NCBI GenBank assembly: GCA_002336475.1
Contig: DDCX01000108.1
Span: 25,772-39,685 of the forward strand
Direction: 5' to 3'
Length of the DNA stretch: 13,914 nt
Origin: Flavobacteriales bacterium UBA1995
GTDB taxonomy: Bacteria; Bacteroidota; Bacteroidia; Flavobacteriales_D; Sanyastnellaceae
A model generated the notes under the pieces. That model was not told the DNA's origin, made no database searches, and saw only the letters and a list, made by a program, of their open reading frames with translations. Below are positions 1-8,144 of the stretch, piece after piece. A program made the position numbers and the translations under genes. How positions within the stretch are numbered: the first letter of the stretch is position 1; each line of letters starts with the position of its first letter.

Positions 1-61
1 CCGCAACGACCGTGGAGACCGCAATGAACGTAACGACCGTCGAGGACGCGACCGCGACCGT
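1..61 (+). repeat. Low-complexity Arg/Asn/Asp coding repeat in Rho N-terminus
   Basis: The bases are built from degenerate GACCG, AACGACCG and GACCGCGACCG units, which read in the rho frame as Arg-Asn-Asp/Asp-Arg repeats with single Gly and Glu residues. It is the 3' end of what is probably a longer repeat-encoded disordered segment lying outside the window. Similar Rho insertions bind RNA, and in Bacteroides thetaiotaomicron a disordered Rho region has been linked to condensate formation. Whether this one does the same is inference. Confidence 0.7.
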
Positions 62-1207
62 TTGGGTGAGCCCGAGGAGCACGGGTTCAATTTCGATGGC
101 ATCGCACAAGCCGAAGGTGTCCTCGAAGTCATGCCCGAAGGATTTGGTTATCTGCGCAGTGCAGACTACAACTACTTGAACAGCCCCGACGACGTTTACG
201 TCAGCAACAAGCAAATCAAGGCAGCCGGTCTGCAAACCGGAGACAACGTCGTGTGTACCATTCGTCCTCCACGCAAAGGAGACAAGTATTACCCCATGGT
301 GGAGGTTCTCAAGGTCAATGGCCGTGATCCTTCATGGGTAAGGGATCGGGTTCCATTTAAATACCTCACCCCCTTGTTTCCCCAGGAAGCCTTCAAGTTG
401 GCCGGGAAGAACGGCAACATTTCTACGAGGGTCATGGACCTCTTCTCCCCCATCGGTAAAGGACAGCGCGGCATGATTGTCTCGCAGCCGAAAACTGGAA
501 AAACCACCTTGCTTAAGGATGTGGCCAACGCCATTGCGGAGAACCACCCTGAAACCTATCTGATCATCCTGCTCATTGATGAGCGACCTGAGGAGGTCAC
601 CGATATGAAGCGGAGTGTCAATGCTGAGGTGATCGCCTCCACATTCGATGAGCCAGCAGACCGCCACGTCAAGATTGCCGAGATTGTCCTCGAGAAATCC
701 AAGCGCATGGTCGAATGCGGTCATGACGTCTGCATTTTGCTCGACTCTATCACCCGCTTGGCCCGGGCTTACAACACCGTCGCTCCAGGATCTGGAAAGG
801 TCCTCTCAGGTGGTGTTGAATCTAACGCACTTCAGAAGCCCAAGCGCTTCTTTGGCGCTGCACGTAACATCGAGAACGGCGGATCCTTGAGCATCATTGC
901 AACAGCTTTGACGGAAACGGGATCGAAGATGGACGAAGTCATTTTCGAGGAGTTCAAGGGAACAGGCAACATGGAATTGCAGCTCGACCGCCGCATTTCA
1001 AACCGCCGTATCTATCCCGCCATCGACATTCTTTCCTCAGGAACCCGCCGCGAAGACTTGCTGATGCACAAAGAGATGCTGCAGCGCATTTGGGTTTTGC
1101 GCAAGCATTTGTCCGACATGAATCCGATTGAAGCCATGGAATTCTTGAAGGACCGGATGAGCCGCACAGATTCCAACGAGGAGTTCTTGATCACCATGAA
1201 TGGCTGA
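1..1207 (+). CDS. rho: Transcription termination factor Rho (5' end outside window)
   Basis: Hexameric RNA-dependent ATPase that terminates transcription. The frame is open from the first bases of the window, so the gene is 5'-truncated; the TTG at position 62 is not the true start. The first 20 visible codons encode an Arg/Asn/Asp-rich low-complexity stretch. Then come the primary RNA-binding (cold-shock-like) domain with [13 protein letters not shown] and DDVYVS, the Walker A region [12 protein letters not shown], the [12 protein letters not shown] segment, Walker [15 protein letters not shown], and the Q-/R-loop region with [35 protein letters not shown] and ELQLDRRI. All landmarks of a functional Rho are present and the C-terminus is normal. 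Long hydrophilic insertions near the N-terminus are typical of Bacteroidota Rho. The stop codon overlaps the next gene by 8 nt (1200-1207). Confidence 0.98.
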   Translation, partial: RNDRGDRNERNDRRGRDRDRLGEPEEHGFNFDGIAQAEGVLEVMPEGFGYLRSADYNYLNSPDDVYVSNKQIKAAGLQTGDNVVCTIRPPRKGDKYYPMVEVLKVNGRDPSWVRDRVPFKYLTPLFPQEAFKLAGKNGNISTRVMDLFSPIGKGQRGMIVSQPKTGKTTLLKDVANAIAENHPETYLIILLIDERPEEVTDMKRSVNAEVIASTFDEPADRHVKIAEIVLEKSKRMVECGHDVCILLDSITRLARAYNTVAPGSGKVLSGGVESNALQKPKRFFGAARNIENGGSLSIIATALTETGSKMDEVIFEEFKGTGNMELQLDRRISNRRIYPAIDILSSGTRREDLLMHKEMLQRIWVLRKHLSDMNPIEAMEFLKDRMSRTDSNEEFLITMNG

Positions 1208-1760
1208 AGCCTTGGGCGCACAGCGCACATTGATTCGTTGGATTCCACTGTGGGCCATCGCTCTTTGGTGGACCATTCGCATGACCACCACTGGGAGGGT
1301 TTCTTTTGAAACCGGCATTTCCATAGGTGTTTTCCTGCACTTCGGTCTTGTGCTTGTTGTGGCCTTGGTGGCCGCATTCCAAGTTCAAGGGGCCGGTTCC
1401 TTTGTAGACCGTTTCAAAGCTTCGTTGCGTCCCACCGTGCTCTATGCAATACTCGCTGCCGGAAGTACTGTTGCATATCACCATGCCGTCTGCGCTGAGG
1501 CGACGTCTTTGCGTATGCTGGAACGGGAGGCCTTCATAGACCGGTCTTTAACCGACGATGCGTCATTTGCCCTCTTGCAAGACGGAGACCCGCAATTGGC
1601 CATGATGGATGTGGAAACAGCCCGCGAGCGGGCCAAGGCCAGCTTGCGGTTTCAGTTTGATCCGCTTTGGCATTTCACAGCAAGTCTGCTCATGTGGATT
1701 GCAGCTGCCATGTCCACTGTATTGTTTACCTCATTTTTGGGACAATGGTTCAAGTCATGA
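1200..1760 (+). CDS. Four-helix membrane protein, DUF4199-like, function unknown
   Basis: A 186-residue protein with four hydrophobic segments that look membrane-spanning: about residues 12-28 (including [10 protein letters not shown]), 37-60 ([18 protein letters not shown]), 77-95 ([18 protein letters not shown]) and 158-180 ([19 protein letters not shown]). A hydrophilic, acidic stretch of about 55 residues ([17 protein letters not shown] and following) lies between helices three and four. Size and layout resemble the Bacteroidota family DUF4199, but I recognise this from architecture rather than a diagnostic motif. The ATG lies inside the rho stop region (8-nt overlap) and the TGA overlaps the next ATG by 4 nt, so it is probably translated with its neighbours. 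No catalytic motif is visible. Confidence 0.82.
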   Translation: MAEALGAQRTLIRWIPLWAIALWWTIRMTTTGRVSFETGISIGVFLHFGLVLVVALVAAFQVQGAGSFVDRFKASLRPTVLYAILAAGSTVAYHHAVCAEATSLRMLEREAFIDRSLTDDASFALLQDGDPQLAMMDVETARERAKASLRFQFDPLWHFTASLLMWIAAAMSTVLFTSFLGQWFKS

Positions 1761-2542
1761 CTTCGCTGCAGCAATATGCTGAATGCAAAGCCGTTAAGGG
1801 CTATGTGAAACGCGGTGCCACCCGGTCTTTTGGTCCACTGAGGATGATGGTTTTAGCGGTGGTGTTGCTTAGTGGAATGGCCGCTCAGGGACAAACTGCA
1901 AAAAAGAACCTGGCCAAATTCGATTACCGCTCATACCATTTCGGCTTTCTGTTAAGCGGCAACTCCAGCAGCTTCAACTATAAACTGCGCCCAGATTACA
2001 CCTTCTCTGACAGCCTGTTGAGCGTAGAGAACAATCCCCTCTCAGGCTTTAACCTCGCACTGCTCGCTTCACTCAACGTGAACGAAACCATTCGCGTGCG
2101 TTTCATTCCAGGCTTGAGCTTCCAAGACCGCGGAATGCTCTACAGGTTTAGAAATCCCGACGGAACCACAAGCCCGGTTTCTGTGCGCACCGAGAGCGTG
2201 TTCCTCGACTTCCCTCTGGTGATTAAACTGAGGACACAGCGCATTGGAAACTTTGCCCCCTATGCCCTCTTTGGAGGTAAAATCAGCAGGGACATGCAAT
2301 CGCAAGCCGACGTGAACCAAAGTTTACAAGACGGATACATCCTGAAATTGGCCAAAAACAACTCGAGCCTTGACTTTGGAGCAGGCGCAGATTTCTTTCT
2401 GCCATTCTTCAAGTTTTCCATAGAATTGAAAACAGAGTTTGGCATGCGCAATGTTCTGATTCAGGACGACACGCCGTTTAGTGCAGCGTTTGATGAACTG
2501 CGTACCCGCAGCTTCATCATCAGTTTCACCTTCGAAGGGTAA
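1757..2542 (+). CDS. porT: PorT-like type IX secretion outer-membrane protein
   Basis: Predicted outer-membrane beta-barrel of the PorT/SprT family, required for T9SS-dependent protein export and gliding in Bacteroidota. Supporting features are the start of the mature part (YRSYHFGFLLSGNSSSF), GFNLALLASLNVNETIRVRF, PGLSFQDRGM, FLDFPLVIKLRTQRI, FAPYALFGGKISRDM, the FGAGADFFLPFFKFSIELK stretch and the C-terminal FIISFTFEG, which closely follow the family pattern as I know it. I chose the ATG at 1757 because its ATGA overlaps the preceding stop. That leaves a long basic n-region before the signal peptide core (MVLAVVLLSGMAAQGQ); GTG 1805 or ATG 1844 are alternatives giving a more usual signal peptide. 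An upstream in-frame ATG at 1667 lies deep inside the previous gene and is unlikely. The last 17 nt overlap prmA on the other strand. Confidence 0.88.
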   Translation: MTSLQQYAECKAVKGYVKRGATRSFGPLRMMVLAVVLLSGMAAQGQTAKKNLAKFDYRSYHFGFLLSGNSSSFNYKLRPDYTFSDSLLSVENNPLSGFNLALLASLNVNETIRVRFIPGLSFQDRGMLYRFRNPDGTTSPVSVRTESVFLDFPLVIKLRTQRIGNFAPYALFGGKISRDMQSQADVNQSLQDGYILKLAKNNSSLDFGAGADFFLPFFKFSIELKTEFGMRNVLIQDDTPFSAAFDELRTRSFIISFTFEG

Positions 2543-3380
2543 GAATCCGCCACTCAGATTCTGAGCGTGTTGCCGTAAGACTAAGGCCGTGTTGACCTGC
2601 CGCATCGACCAATGCGGAGATGTCGGGCTCCATGAATCCACTCAACATCAGGACGCCTGGATTACCCAGCACCCGACAATAAGCGTCCATATCTTCCAAC
2701 AGGATGTTCCGGTTGATGTTGGCAATGACCACATCAAACCGCCCTTCTTCCACCCCATTGAGCTGGTCAGCACCTCCTTCAAGAACCTCGAATGAGCCTT
2801 GCTCCTGCATGCCATTCAGTCCCAGGTTTTCGCGGGTGTTGCGGACGCTCCAAGGATCGATGTCTATGGCCATGACTTGTAGGCTGCCTCTCTGGGCCGC
2901 ATAAATGCCCAAGACACCAGAGCCACACCCCATATCCAGGACTTTTGTGCCCGACCATTCCATTTGAACCATCTCCGCGAGAATGCCGAATGTGGTGCCG
3001 TGGTGTCCGGTCCCAAAAGCCATTCTGGGTTGAACTGTCAAAGTGGTGTCAAATTCTCCTGCCGCTGCTGTAGGGTGAAAAGGCGCCTTTACACGGATGC
3101 TATTTCCTATGGTGACTTCCGGATAATCAGATTCCCATTTGGCATTCCAATTCTCCTCCTCCACTTCTGACAAAAGCCATGACTTGAGGCCCAGTGGGAT
3201 CAAGTCCTCCTTGATCACATCAGCCAAGCCTTCATCCAGCTCTTCTTTTTTCGCGAAAGCGTGCAGACCATCAGCGGCTTCTTCAAACATACTGCAACCG
3301 GCATCAGCCAACCATGCCGTGGCAATTTCATGCCCCGGGGCGGCAGGCTCACACCTGAGGTGAATCCGAACCCAAGCCAT
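2526..3380 (-). CDS. prmA: Ribosomal protein L11 methyltransferase
   Basis: SAM-dependent methyltransferase that trimethylates ribosomal protein L11. The protein has 284 residues, close to the family norm. The N-terminal substrate-recognition domain covers about residues 1-105. The catalytic domain has MAFGTGHHGTT at 120-130, SAM motif I VLDMGCGSG at 147-155, the acidic strand end AIDIDPWSV at 171-179, and the family motif FDVVIANINRNILLED at 215-230. The Glu often seen after GTGHH is Gly here, but that position varies among PrmA proteins. The start codon follows the tpiA stop without a gap (TGAATG), so the two are almost certainly co-transcribed. The 3' end overlaps porT by 17 nt in convergent orientation. 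Confidence 0.95.
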   Translation of the reverse strand: MAWVRIHLRCEPAAPGHEIATAWLADAGCSMFEEAADGLHAFAKKEELDEGLADVIKEDLIPLGLKSWLLSEVEEENWNAKWESDYPEVTIGNSIRVKAPFHPTAAAGEFDTTLTVQPRMAFGTGHHGTTFGILAEMVQMEWSGTKVLDMGCGSGVLGIYAAQRGSLQVMAIDIDPWSVRNTRENLGLNGMQEQGSFEVLEGGADQLNGVEEGRFDVVIANINRNILLEDMDAYCRVLGNPGVLMLSGFMEPDISALVDAAGQHGLSLTATRSESEWRILTLRR

Positions 3381-4163
3381 TCAAGATGCTTCCGCCTCTG
3401 ATTGAAGACGTGCTGCACTAACACGACCAGCTGCCTCCACGAGCGCTCCGAAAGAATCGGGGTCCAATGCAGCACCGCCAATCAAACCTCCATCCACATC
3501 TGGACAGGCAAACAACGCATCGGCATTGGCCGGTTTACAACTCCCACCATACAGCAAGGGGATGGACTTGGCAATCTTGTCATCAAAAGCTTCCCGCAAC
3601 CAACCGCGAATGGCGGCATGCATTTCTTGGGCTTGCTCCTCTGTAGCTGTCAATCCAGTTCCAATGGCCCAAATGGGCTCATAGGCCACCACTACGCGGT
3701 CCATCAGCTCTGAAGGCAAGTGCAAAATGGCCGACTCCATCTGTCGCAACACTTTGTCAAAATGGACGTCCGTTTGGCGGTCTTGCAGGCTTTCCCCGCA
3801 GCAAAAAATGACGCGCAAGCCCGCGTCGAGCACGCGGCCTACTTTCTGGGCCACCGCATTGTCATCATCGCCGTAGCCATCGCGGCGCTCACTGTGGCCC
3901 ACGATCACATCTTGAACGCCACAACCCGCCAGCATTTCGGCGGTAAATTCGCCTGTATGTGCACCGGGTCCTGAAGCTGAGACGTTCTGGGAACCCAATC
4001 GAAACGGTGGATCAGCGTCGCCCATCGCCGCCAAATACGGGGCAGGTGGGGCGATCATCACCTCCACGCCATCAGGGGCAGCAGGCAATGCGGCGAATGC
4101 GTTGGCAAATTCCTTTGCCTCGTTGAATGACTTGTTGCTTTTCCAATTGCCAGCTACGAGCAT
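3381..4163 (-). CDS. tpiA: Triosephosphate isomerase
   Basis: Interconverts dihydroxyacetone phosphate and glyceraldehyde-3-phosphate in glycolysis and gluconeogenesis. The 260-residue TIM barrel has all key elements: GNWKSN at 5-10 with catalytic Lys8, GSQNVS at 57-62, VGHSERR at 88-94 with the electrophilic His90, CGES at 122-125, AYEPIWAIGTG at 160-170 with catalytic base Glu162 and the mobile loop 6, YGGS at 205-208, and GGLIGGAAL at 225-233 binding phosphate. The start at 4163 leaves the usual very short lead before the first strand, and no in-frame start precedes it closely. Divergent from recQ across 78 bp, and first gene of the tpiA-prmA pair. Confidence 0.97.
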   Translation of the reverse strand: MLVAGNWKSNKSFNEAKEFANAFAALPAAPDGVEVMIAPPAPYLAAMGDADPPFRLGSQNVSASGPGAHTGEFTAEMLAGCGVQDVIVGHSERRDGYGDDDNAVAQKVGRVLDAGLRVIFCCGESLQDRQTDVHFDKVLRQMESAILHLPSELMDRVVVAYEPIWAIGTGLTATEEQAQEMHAAIRGWLREAFDDKIAKSIPLLYGGSCKPANADALFACPDVDGGLIGGAALDPDSFGALVEAAGRVSAARLQSEAEAS

Positions 4164-4241
4164 CTTTCGGTGGTTTGCATGGGGGAAGTACCCCGGGTTA
4201 GAACGTCGAAAGTTAGAGCCGTTGAATGCGACTACACCCCC

Positions 4242-6161
4242 ATGTACAAGGAAATGACACAGGCAGATAAATCCCCTCCCACTTTAGCAGCACTCGAACA
4301 AGTGTTGCGCGAGCATTGGGGGTTTTCAGCCTTTCGTCCTTCTCAGGTACCCGTGGTGCTGTCCGGCGCATCTGGAGGAGACACACTGGCCATTCTGCCC
4401 ACCGGTGGTGGCAAGTCTATTTGCTACCAAATACCAGGATTGGTTCGCGGTGGAATCTGCCTGGTCATCAGTCCACTTGTAGCCTTGATGGCCGATCAAG
4501 TTCAAGGACTCAGGGCGCGGGGTATCGCAGCAGATGCCCTGACCAGTGGGCTGAGAAAAGGAGAAGCGGAGCGCATTCTTGACAATGCCCGTTTCGGACC
4601 AGGCGGGTTCTTATTTGTAGCACCAGAACGGTTGTCACAGCCCGATTTTCAGGCGGCATGTCAAGCCATGGATGTGCGCACCATCGCAGTGGATGAAGCG
4701 CACTGTGTAAGCCAATGGGGCCACGCCTTTCGTGCGGACTACCTGCATGTCGGGAAACTTCGGAACTGGCACCCCCAAGCCGGATGGATTGCCCTGACCG
4801 CAACAGCTACCGAGAAAGTCGCCGATGATATAGAGCAGCTGCTTGGCATGGTCCGTCCCCACCGCATTCGGGTTGGCATGCGCCGGCCCAACTTGGCGTT
4901 TGCGGTACATCAAGTACCCGACCGACATGCGGCCATTGTGGATTGGGGCCACAGGCTTGAAGGTTCAGCGATACTCTACGTGCGCACCCGCCGTGAATCA
5001 GAAGCCATGGCCGCCATGTTGTGCGCCCATGGCTTTTCTGCCGCTCCATACCATGCCGGGATGTCCCGTGCTGATCGCGATGACCATCAATCGAGGTGGA
5101 TCTCGGGGTCCTTGGGTATTTTGGCCTGCACCACTGCTTTTGGCATGGGCATCGACAAACCCGATGTTCGGCACATTGCCCATGCCCACATTCCGGAATC
5201 TCCAGAGGGGTACATTCAAGAAGCAGGAAGGGCCGGGAGGGACGGACTCAAGGCCAAGGCTGTTTTGTTTGCAGATCCGACCGCCGTTTCAGACGCAGAA
5301 GGCCATGTCGCCCGCCAATGGCCCAGTCCCGAAACCATCCGCGCCGTATTGCAGGCCCTTTCCAACCAACTCGCCTTGGCACAAGGTGCAGTCATGGAAG
5401 ATCCCCAAGAAGTTTGGATCGCTCCTTTGGCGGATAAACCAGGATGCACCCTGCAACAGGCCCGCAAGTCGCTGGACTTAATGGCCCGGGCCGGCTGGCT
5501 GGACCTTCATCCTGTGCGCAGCACCACATGTGTGAAGTGGCTTCATGACCCCATATCTATGGTCGAACGTCCACCGGAAGTAGGCAGTGACGGCCGCATC
5601 TTGGCTGCTTTACTCGCGCGACACGGCAGAGAAAAACGGCCTGGATGGACCTTGGATTCCAGTGCAGTTTTTGCTCAAGCAGGATGCTCGGAAAACGCTG
5701 GATGGCAGCACCTCAAAAGGCTGGCGGAATTGTCCATCATCGCCATTGCCTCGCCCACAGAAAGGGTGTCTGTACAATTTAAATCTGCCCGCCCCTCTGC
5801 CAGCACAGCCCGCGTGCCAGCTGCCATCCTCGAGGACAGAAAGCGGGATTCCTTGGAGCGCTGGGAATTCATGAAGTCTTATCTGGCTTCTGAGGGTTGC
5901 CGTGCACAGTTCCTGGAATCCCTGTTTGATGCGGATGCAGCAGCTCCCTGCGGGATTTGTGACCGTTGTGCTCCTCCTTCCCCGCCTACTGAACAGGAGA
6001 TTGAAGTCTGGATCGGCCAGCGGATTTCATTTGCAGAACTCCAACGCCTTGTTCCTTCGGAGCACCGGACGGAAGTGCGGGATACCCTCGAACAATGGCG
6101 TGCCCAAGGAAAGGTGTCTTGGAAAGATGGAATGGTATTCAAAGTCCCAGAGCATAACTGA
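4242..6161 (+). CDS. recQ: RecQ-family ATP-dependent DNA helicase with C-terminal zinc site
   Basis: 3'-5' DNA helicase for recombination and replication repair, 639 residues from the ATG at 4242 (ATG 4254 is equally possible; an in-frame ATG at 4170 would place 24 extra unconserved codons in the tpiA divergent promoter region). Motif 0 is FRPSQ, Walker A LPTGGGKS at 52-59, the DEAH box at 151-154 followed by the RecQ aromatic-rich loop (CVSQWGHAFR), then TATAT, and motif VI YIQEAGRAGRDG at 324-335. Cysteines at 553, 570, 573 and 576 have the C-x16-C-x2-C-x2-C spacing of the RecQ zinc site, but lie about 220 residues after motif VI rather than about 50 as in E. coli RecQ. The segment between probably includes the winged helix. 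No HRDC domain is evident. Followed after 29 bp by rlmI on the same strand. Confidence 0.94.
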   Translation: MYKEMTQADKSPPTLAALEQVLREHWGFSAFRPSQVPVVLSGASGGDTLAILPTGGGKSICYQIPGLVRGGICLVISPLVALMADQVQGLRARGIAADALTSGLRKGEAERILDNARFGPGGFLFVAPERLSQPDFQAACQAMDVRTIAVDEAHCVSQWGHAFRADYLHVGKLRNWHPQAGWIALTATATEKVADDIEQLLGMVRPHRIRVGMRRPNLAFAVHQVPDRHAAIVDWGHRLEGSAILYVRTRRESEAMAAMLCAHGFSAAPYHAGMSRADRDDHQSRWISGSLGILACTTAFGMGIDKPDVRHIAHAHIPESPEGYIQEAGRAGRDGLKAKAVLFADPTAVSDAEGHVARQWPSPETIRAVLQALSNQLALAQGAVMEDPQEVWIAPLADKPGCTLQQARKSLDLMARAGWLDLHPVRSTTCVKWLHDPISMVERPPEVGSDGRILAALLARHGREKRPGWTLDSSAVFAQAGCSENAGWQHLKRLAELSIIAIASPTERVSVQFKSARPSASTARVPAAILEDRKRDSLERWEFMKSYLASEGCRAQFLESLFDADAAAPCGICDRCAPPSPPTEQEIEVWIGQRISFAELQRLVPSEHRTEVRDTLEQWRAQGKVSWKDGMVFKVPEHN

Positions 6162-6190
6162 AGCCAACACGGCGGCGCTACCTTGCCCCC

Positions 6191-7432
6191 ATGTCGGACT
6201 CGTCCACCTCTTACCCTTTCGTCCACCTTCACCCCGGCAAGGAAAAAAGCCTGCTGCGCGGACATCCCTGGGTGTTTTCTGGTGCCATACAACGCCTTGA
6301 AGTAGACGATGCTGCACCCACTCCTGGCGATTGGGTCTGCGTCATGTCTTCCAAAGGTCAGGCACTGGGTTGGGGCCACTGGGGCGCAGGTTCCATTGCG
6401 GTGAGGATCATTGCTTCCGGAACATTGGATGCTCCACCCAATGCCCAATGGTGGAGTGACCAGATCGCAGAATGCCTTGCAGTGCGACAATCCGTGGGAT
6501 TGGGGCCAGGAACAGATGCTGCCACAGACTGCTGTCGCTTGGTGCATGGAGAAGGAGACGGGCTGTCTGGTTTGGTGGTGGACTGGTACGCGGGAATGGC
6601 CGTGGTACAAACCCACTCTATGGGAATGCACCGCGCCTGGCCTGACTTATCGGCTGGACTGCAATCAGCCCTTGGCTCATCCTTGGACCTCATTGTCAAT
6701 AAAAGTGCAGCTCTCATTGCCAAGCTCCCAGGAGTGGAGGAACGGATTGAAGATGGCATTGTGTGGTCCTCTTCAAGTGCTGACGACCCGTCAGCCCGGC
6801 GGGGAGTCAGTGAACATGGCATTCAATATGAGGTGTCTCCCATCGATGGACAGAAAACAGGTTTTTTCTTAGACCAGCGCGACAGCCGCGGTTTGCTGAT
6901 GCAATGTGTAGGAGAAAGAGCGGTGCTCAATGCCTTTAGCTACACCGGAGGTTTCAGCATGGCCGCTCTCAAGGGCGGGAGTCCCCATGTCATCAGTTTG
7001 GACGCCTCTGAAAAGGCCGTAAGCGCAGCCTGTCATCACGCTGAAATCAACGGGTATTCCGACCGACATGAGGGCATTCAAGGTGATGTATTGACCTATC
7101 TCAGGCAGTGCGAATCTTTGCCTCCCATCGTGATTTTGGATCCTCCAGCTTATGCAAAGAGCCGGTCTTCAAGGCACAAGGCGGTGCAGGGCTACAAGAG
7201 GCTCAATGCCGAGGCCTTGAAAAAGATGCCATCCGCAGGATTGCTTTGGACATACAGCTGTTCTCAAGTCGTGGATGCCCAACTGTTTGAGGACACCATC
7301 GTGGCTGCTGCGGTGGAATCTGGCCGCACAGTGCGCATTCTGCACAGGTTGGGGCAGCCAGCAGACCATCCCACCCGGGCGGGTCACCCAGAGGCGCGGT
7401 ACCTCAAGGGGTTGATGCTCCACATCGACTGA
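6191..7432 (+). CDS. rlmI: 23S rRNA (cytosine-C5)-methyltransferase, RlmI family
   Basis: Class I SAM methyltransferase of the RlmI/YccW type, which makes 5-methylcytosine at position 1962 (E. coli numbering) of 23S rRNA. The protein has 413 residues. An N-terminal PUA RNA-binding domain covers about 10-85 (HPGKEKSLLRGHPWVFSGAI). A linking domain follows with RLVHGEGDGLSGLVVDWY (116-133). The catalytic domain has QKTGFFLDQRDSR at 221-233, SAM motif LNAFSYTGGFS at 246-256, ILDPPAYAKS at 315-324, and YSCSQ at 355-359 with the likely nucleophile Cys357. The ending RYLKGLMLHI is typical of the family. A Ser/Asp-rich stretch at 192-208 before the catalytic domain looks like a small insertion. Probably co-transcribed with recQ; converges on pdxH across 36 bp. 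Confidence 0.92.
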   Translation: MSDSSTSYPFVHLHPGKEKSLLRGHPWVFSGAIQRLEVDDAAPTPGDWVCVMSSKGQALGWGHWGAGSIAVRIIASGTLDAPPNAQWWSDQIAECLAVRQSVGLGPGTDAATDCCRLVHGEGDGLSGLVVDWYAGMAVVQTHSMGMHRAWPDLSAGLQSALGSSLDLIVNKSAALIAKLPGVEERIEDGIVWSSSSADDPSARRGVSEHGIQYEVSPIDGQKTGFFLDQRDSRGLLMQCVGERAVLNAFSYTGGFSMAALKGGSPHVISLDASEKAVSAACHHAEINGYSDRHEGIQGDVLTYLRQCESLPPIVILDPPAYAKSRSSRHKAVQGYKRLNAEALKKMPSAGLLWTYSCSQVVDAQLFEDTIVAAAVESGRTVRILHRLGQPADHPTRAGHPEARYLKGLMLHID

Positions 7433-7468
7433 TCAATCAGGCTTTCACCTGGGTGTCGGTCTTGAACC

Positions 7469-8110
7469 TCAGGGCTGAAGTCGGGTCAAGATCCACTCCC
7501 CACTGTTGAGCCGAGCACTGATTCGGTCATGCATGCGCCCGGGCCGTCCTTGCCAGAATTCGATCTGTTCGATGGACAACAAGAAACCGCCCCAATGGGG
7601 TGGCCGGGGCACCTCTCCAGGATGCCGCCTGTTTTGTTCATCCCACGCGGCTTCTAAATCCTGGCGGCCCTTGACTTCTTGGCTTTGTGCCGATGCCCAA
7701 GCTCCAATCTGACTTTCTCTTGGGCGCGAGGCGAAATAACGGTCCGAATCAGATGGGGACATCTGTTTCACCTGTCCTCTGATGCGAAGCTGCCGTTCGA
7801 GTGTGCTCCAAAAGAAGGTGGCCGCAGCATGGGGGTGCTCTGTCAACTCGAGGCCTTTTACACTGTGATAATTGGTGTAGAATGCCACAGCCCAACCCGC
7901 CTCGGTGGGTTCCAAAGAGCGCAGCAAGACGATGCGTGCATTGGGGTGTCCATCGCTGCCTACAGTGGACAGCGTCATGGCATTGTAATCTCCGGGGTCC
8001 GAGGCCTTGGCCTCTTCCAGCCAATGCCTCAAGAACCCCAAAATATCGCCCTTGTCCACATCCTGAAGGCCGCCTTTGGCATAGGACTTTCTATCCTCAA
8101 AATCAGTCAT
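7469..8110 (-). CDS. pdxH: Pyridoxamine/pyridoxine 5'-phosphate oxidase
   Basis: FMN-dependent oxidase that forms pyridoxal 5'-phosphate in vitamin B6 synthesis and salvage. The protein has 213 residues, the normal length. Visible family motifs are the FMN-binding NARIVLLR at 57-64, FYTNYHSVKG at 77-86, ERQLRIRG at 105-112, YFASRPRESQIGAWAS at 125-140, RPPHWGGFLL at 169-178, and the C-terminal signature EFWQGRPGRMHDR at 184-196. The protein ends RLQP, as PdxH proteins usually do. It starts 34 bp after the stop of the dioxygenase-methyltransferase gene on the same strand, so a two-gene transcription unit is likely. Confidence 0.96.
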   Translation of the reverse strand: MTDFEDRKSYAKGGLQDVDKGDILGFLRHWLEEAKASDPGDYNAMTLSTVGSDGHPNARIVLLRSLEPTEAGWAVAFYTNYHSVKGLELTEHPHAAATFFWSTLERQLRIRGQVKQMSPSDSDRYFASRPRESQIGAWASAQSQEVKGRQDLEAAWDEQNRRHPGEVPRPPHWGGFLLSIEQIEFWQGRPGRMHDRISARLNSGEWILTRLQP

Positions 8111-8144
8111 ATCATTCCAACCAAGTATGCCCCTTCTTGTTTCC

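Noticed and set aside
2553..2565. Small inverted repeat CTCAG-ATT-CTGAG just after the porT stop
   Set aside because: Only five pairs, no T tract, and it lies inside the prmA coding region; too weak to call a terminator.
2997..3021. Gly in place of Glu after GTGHH in PrmA as a loss-of-function sign
   Set aside because: That position differs among PrmA homologues (E. coli has a different residue too), and the other motifs are intact.
4182..4194. GGGG-AAGTA-CCCC inverted repeat in the tpiA/recQ interval
   Set aside because: A four-pair stem is expected by chance at this GC content and has no link to a known operator.
4208..4215. Possible minus-strand promoter box (TAACTTTC) for tpiA
   Set aside because: It matches the Bacteroidota -7 consensus except the last base, but no -33 element is visible at the right distance.
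4170..4241. In-frame upstream start of recQ at 4170
   Set aside because: It would put the start only 6 bp from the divergent tpiA start and add 24 residues with no resemblance to RecQ proteins.
7433..7468. Terminator between convergent rlmI and pdxH
   Set aside because: Only weak six-pair hairpins with large loops and no T run can be drawn.
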